The notes beneath the pieces were generated by a model, which saw only the letters and a list, made by a program, of their open reading frames with translations, made no database searches and was not told the DNA's origin. Position numbers and translations under genes: made by a program. 64,000 bases of DNA from Apricaphanius iberus (taxonomy: Eukaryota > Chordata > Actinopteri > Cyprinodontiformes > Aphaniidae), in assembly GCA_028564705.1 (NCBI GenBank), contig JAPXFQ010001662.1:4462001-4526000 (forward strand). The letters are read 5' to 3'. Positions 59,764-64,000 of this stretch are shown here, in pieces. Within the stretch, counting starts at the first letter, position 1. Every line of letters begins with the position of its first letter.

Positions 59764-60361
59764 TGTTGGCTCCTAGTTCCCATGCGATCGGCACTCGCTT
59801 CCGGAGAGTGTAGGGGCGCCAACATTTACCCCGGCGGGAGTTTTCCAAAATAAAATCAGAGCTGAGAGACAGAGAGAGAAATAATGCACAGACACAGAAT
59901 TTCTGTTTCACACTCATACACACCTGCAGGTGGGGAACAGTCAGAACTGAGTTGAACTGAACTGAACCGTCGTATACAGGGGTGTACCATTTTTATTAAA
60001 GAAGAACAAAGAACGTATTCACATGTCTATTCTCCTCCCCCTAGATTTTTATTACACCAAACGTTTATCCTCAAGGTTTCCTGAGTTATCGCTGTAACCG
60101 TCCGGTCTGTTTATGACTGTCTACTCCCTACTCTGTTTCTTATCTCCGCTACCTACTTTTACAACATGCAGTAAACTTAGCCTAGAGTTTTACGACTTAA
60201 AAGCTTACCCCCATAAACAATACTTGACAAAACATTTCTTTACTATCATGCAAGCTAATTAAAACAGACTTTTACTTTCTGAATACTAACTAAAGATTAT
60301 ATAAACATATTCAATACGAGACTGTTATATAAAGTAGCCCTAAAAAATATGAATCACGACA
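59764..60361 (-). repeat. ERV-B 5' LTR
   Basis: The promoter copy in element sense. AATAAA signal at 59992-59997. It lacks one 5-bp GAACT/ACTGA unit present in the 3' copy (near 50935) and differs at scattered sites. Confidence 0.9.
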
Positions 60362-60365
60362 GGGG

Positions 60366-63300
60366 CACGGGTTGCTGGGTATGCCTTTAGGTTTTATCCA
60401 TTCCTTTTGATACTGTTGCCTCCCACCAAGAATGTCCTCATATTTGGTACCCTGGCTTTCTACCACTGTCAAAACACATGACTTTTATGTCAATTCCTCT
60501 CTGGCTTTCAAGTGATTGATTGCATGAGTATTTATCTTGTGTTACGCTTTGAGTGGGTGACAACCTGTCAGGTATATACAGTATCCTGCCACTTCCTCAA
60601 TGGGGACATTGGGATTATTGAAAAAAAATGGGACAATTTAGAATAATATGGCAAGACAATATTTAACAATCACAATATGATTGCATTTTTTGTACCTTTG
60701 TGTACTGTTAATGTTGAGAACTATAGAAACAGTAATTTATTGATGTGTTTTCAGTCCAGTATTATAAAGACAAACAGCTGAGACTGGTTTTTCTAAAAGA
60801 CAGCAGGTGTCATTGCTAGATTTTGCCTTTTATTATTGTGCTACACTTATTTTCTTTCTGATGCAAACTGCTCCATCATGTACTGATAAATAAATGTATA
60901 AAACATTTACATAATGCATACAATGCAAAATGTATTCCCCAAAGCCTGATCCAGTGATTGCTGACTGCCGAACAGACGTCAATGAATTATGCAGTGGCAT
61001 CACCGTCGTCGTGAATGTGCTTTTAAAGGTGCCCTTTTTTACCTCAGCTTGCAGTAACACTTCTTTCTGCCTAAAGTTTCTAGTGGAGGAGAGCTCGTGT
61101 GGTTCAGAAGATGAATAGATCATGCCATATTTCAGTCTCAGAACACATAAAAATCAGTTCTTACTTTACGTTCAGTTTAGTCCCATATGGATGAACTATG
61201 AGCTTTTAACTCGAAACCCTTGAACACAGGTTATTCTTTCAGTTTGCTTGGAAATGAAAAATTTAATTTTAAAATAAATTCTCTCTGCCTTTGTTTTTGA
61301 GCAGCGCTGCGAGAGAAAGGCTGCCCACCAATTAGGGCATGCCGATTCTTACAGCCCATGAATTATTAAGAGCAACCCATCGACTAGGAGCAGTGACGGA
61401 GGGCAAGAAAGAGGGCCAAGCCACCTGAGCACCGTAGCTGCATTTATTAAAGCTTGAGGTGTCTTTCCACTGTGCTAACACTGTGCTAAAGAACAAAAAA
61501 CCTCCACAAACCAGAACCCTACTATGTTTTTGTTGACTTTCATTGTTTGGATTCTAGTAATCTTCTAAATGTAATACTTATTAAGGTAAATGGAAGGTGT
61601 GAGGAGGGGAGGAAGAAAGAGAAACTGAGACATGGGTAGGATAATGCGAGGTATTCCAATGCGACTTGCAACACCAGCCACCCTCGAGGTCAACCAAATC
61701 ATTTCTCTTGTAGGATTTATTGCCTGGCTGTAGCCAAGGCAATGAGGTGCTGTGAACCTTGAGCCAGTGTCGACATGGAAGGTCTTTACAGCCATATACA
61801 GGGGCCACAGGTGGAGTCTGCTTGTTAACTCTGTATTCAGGGCTCGAGCTAACACCTGGAACATAAACTGGGGAGGGCATCAGTTAAGAACTGCTAATGT
61901 GTCGTCTGTTTTTGGAGAACACTATGCTACTTCTCACAGGTATCAACCCTGTTAATTGCTGGAATGGAACAGCTGTGTGTGGGAATACTTTACATAGCAT
62001 GCGCTTTAACAACTGGATGAATTATTTTATTTTTTATTAAAGTTGTCTGATATGTCTCAGTTAAACCAAAACGTGTTTGATTTCTGTTTATGATTGACTT
62101 TTTTCTCCCTTAGAATTGATGAGAAATAACTATTGAGCACAGGAAAGTGGGACTGTTAAGAGAAAGATATATATGGATACTCTGACACTGCACTGCTTTT
62201 AAGCGTTTTCCTATTTACTTATTTAATGCTATGCTGCAGGGGAACAAAAAAGCAGAAAAAGCTGTTTTTTCAGATGTCTTTAAATAGAGATCCCGACAGC
62301 CTACTTATTTTTTTCCACTTGTACTCAGAAATGGCTGGCTCAGTCTTGGCTCGGGAATATACATTAACAATGTCCCTGTTTGTCACTGAAATGGCTTAAG
62401 TGCCCTTTGGATAGCTTTAGAGCCAATGTTTACTGCCTACCTGCCCTGTTGTTTTTGAAAAACCTCCAGGCCAAAGTAGCTTAATGCTGATGTGACTCAG
62501 GCCTAATAGACAACGCACAAAAAATGATGTCCTTCGATATACCTGTCATACTATTTTCTCCTCCCCCACTGGATTCCTTTTGTGTAAACTCCATAATGCA
62601 GATCATTTTAGTTGAATTTTCTTTTCTCAATGTTAATTTACTTGAACATGTACACTTTAAATAATATGACAGACACCACTCCTCTGAGTCTGAGGTCATG
62701 GTTCACAACAAGGAAAAGTTACACTCCTGTCTTCCAGTCTCTTACAGATTTGGGTCTTATGTGCAGCAATATAAATGCTGAAAGCAAAGCGCGGAGTGTA
62801 GTGGGCTGTAGACATTACACCTATGGTCACATAATGTAAATCATAACTGATTGCTGGGCTGTACTAAAAGGTCATCCACAGTCACCAGATCTCATTTGCA
62901 TTATGGGTGTGCGGTAACTGAGATGTTATCATATCAACATGATATCATATGATAATATTGGCTAAAATCTATTTGAATTGTTTCCAACACCTTGTTGACC
63001 CTATGCAATGAAGAACTTGCAAAAAGGTTGCCAAACTTTGTTTACAGCTGTTTAATCCTAGGTGTTTTGTACGTACATACACTCACTGGCTAGGGTGCAA
63101 AGTGACCTACAGTTAGTAAGAGTGGTTGGGATGGAGACGTCTCTATTTCTTTCTTAGAAATATTAACATCACCACCTGATCTAGAGGGGGTGGATGGATG
63201 GATGAAAAACTGACAACACAGGACGAGGAGTTCTAATACAAACAGATTAGCAGAGGGTGTATTACTGCTTGGCCTAATTGGATGGGGAGGAGAGGATAAT

Positions 63301-64000
63301 GAAATGGTAAAATTATGAGTAAAATGTACATTTTTTAAAGGCTTTGTTTTAGCTTCTGGGAGCAAAAATTGTTGCTTGTGGAGGTGATACATATTTTTCC
63401 AATCATTTATTTATTTATTTTTCTGATACAGCCTCCAATAAGAATGCAAGCAGGAGTCTCAAGCATCACTGGGGATGTCACCTAAACTGTAGAGATTTAT
63501 TTAGGTATTAAGCCATCCACATGTTACCCTGTCAAACACTGTGTCTGTGTCTACCTTGTATTGTCTGTCTTTCACACATTTTGTTTCACTGTTTGTCTGA
63601 TCAACTAGAAGTGATTGTCATTAGAGATATATTTGTACATTGTATAAGACTGGGCAGGTTACTAGATCAAATGCTCACCCTCCTCACGGGATTTATTAAC
63701 TATGATGGAGTAGATGGAGCTGTAGCAAAATAAGTGAAGTCTCTTGTGGGATATCAGAGTAATCCTGTAAGTAATCACTTCAGCATTTCCAGAAGATGCC
63801 TTGTTGACCAAATTCATGGAGGTCTTTTCTGGGCATGTCAAGTGCTTTGTGTGTAGCAAGCTGTACCCCTCCCTCCAATTTGCTGGTCAGAGATAATTAG
63901 AAAAAGATCATAATAAAAACAACATGAGCCTCATTGTGATGGTAATTGCCAATCCATACAATCTGGCAAGCCCCTTCATATTCAGTTTCACAGTGATGCT
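60366..64000. other. intron sequence without recognised gene
   Basis: No long or domain-bearing frame. About 61300-61440 is high-complexity DNA with several AATTA-type homeodomain sites (CCAATTAGGG, GAATTATTAA) and could be a conserved enhancer. An ATGGATGG scrap occurs at about 63190. Confidence 0.35.

Larger units (their letters stand above)
50737..60361 (-). mobile_element. ERV-B: endogenous retrovirus with open gag, pol and env frames
   Basis: LTRs of ~600 bp at 50737-51339 and 59764-60361 begin TG and end CA. The bases outside are AGGG (50733-50736) and GGGG (60362-60365), a 4-bp duplication with one mismatch. Gene order on the minus strand is LTR, ~1.8-kb leader, gag, pol, env, polypurine tract, LTR. 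By eye the LTRs differ by about 14-15 substitutions and four small indels, roughly 2-3%. The protease, integrase and envelope features place it near gamma/epsilon-type retroviruses. Each coding region is open but lacks an essential part, so the copy should not be able to replicate alone. It lies in rbms3 intron 1, antisense, as is usual for tolerated intronic proviruses. Confidence 0.93.
24677..64000 (+). other. rbms3: rbms3 intron 1 (extends past window)
   Basis: Begins at the exon 1 donor; no RRM-encoding exon or other convincing exon was found up to the window end, so the first intron is at least 39 kb. Long first introns are known for this gene in vertebrates. It contains the Tc1, LINE, MITE and ERV-B insertions listed separately. 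Stretches without an entry (24700-28560, 29130-30470, 33330-36850, 40290-46170, 48060-50730, 60366-64000) hold no gene I can support; frames there are short or low-complexity. Confidence 0.6.

Noticed and set aside
24677..64000. Second rbms3 exon
   Set aside because: I looked for RRM-encoding sequence (RNP1/RNP2 motifs, KTNLYI-like) after exon 1 and found none.
1..64000. CRISPR arrays, operons, bacterial promoters, riboswitches
   Set aside because: The window is vertebrate genomic DNA; no regular direct-repeat/spacer pattern or prokaryotic gene organisation is present.

Overview
This window reads as teleost fish chromosomal DNA. It is AT-rich, has almost no long host reading frames, and is packed with repeats typical of bony fish: Tc1-like transposons, L1- and L2-type LINE remnants, a tRNA-derived SINE, several MITEs and two LTR retroelements. 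By eye the most confident host gene is the first coding exon of rbms3 (an RNA-binding motif, single-stranded interacting protein) at 24602-24676, plus strand. It ends at a clean splice donor, and I found no second exon before the window ends, so the right-hand ~39 kb is read as rbms3 intron 1. The ~24 kb to the left is upstream flank, with a probable promoter and 5' leader at about 23300-24601. One orphan exon-like segment (16907-16951) lies in that flank.

The two largest structures are related retroviral elements, both on the minus strand. ERV-A (3145-10219) has ~610-bp LTRs, a CACC target duplication, a primer-binding-site candidate and a polypurine tract, but about 5.9 kb of interior with no recognisable gag, pol or env. 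ERV-B (50737-60361) lies in rbms3 intron 1, antisense to the gene. It keeps three long open frames: a gag-like protein, a pol frame in phase with gag and separated from it only by one UGA, and a 517-codon gamma-type env. Each frame seems to have lost a key part while staying open: no recognisable capsid in gag, no reverse-transcriptase catalytic core in pol, and no evident cleavage site or fusion peptide in env.

ERV-A and ERV-B share the first ~225 bp of U3, the polypurine tract and a ~240-bp leader ending in a donor-like site, but have unrelated remaining LTR sequence and different primer-binding sites. The simplest reading is a family of modular, possibly trans-mobilised elements.

Layout: 1-3140 transposon debris and unassigned DNA; 3145-10219 ERV-A; 10220-23300 flank with a LINE-like insertion, MITEs, a SINE and Tc1 remnants; 23300-24676 rbms3 promoter, leader and exon 1; 24677-50732 intron with a nearly full-length but dead Tc1 (31722-33322) and a nested L1/L2 cluster (36860-38525); 50737-60361 ERV-B; 60366-64000 intron with no recognised repeat. 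All homology statements are by eye; no database search was run.
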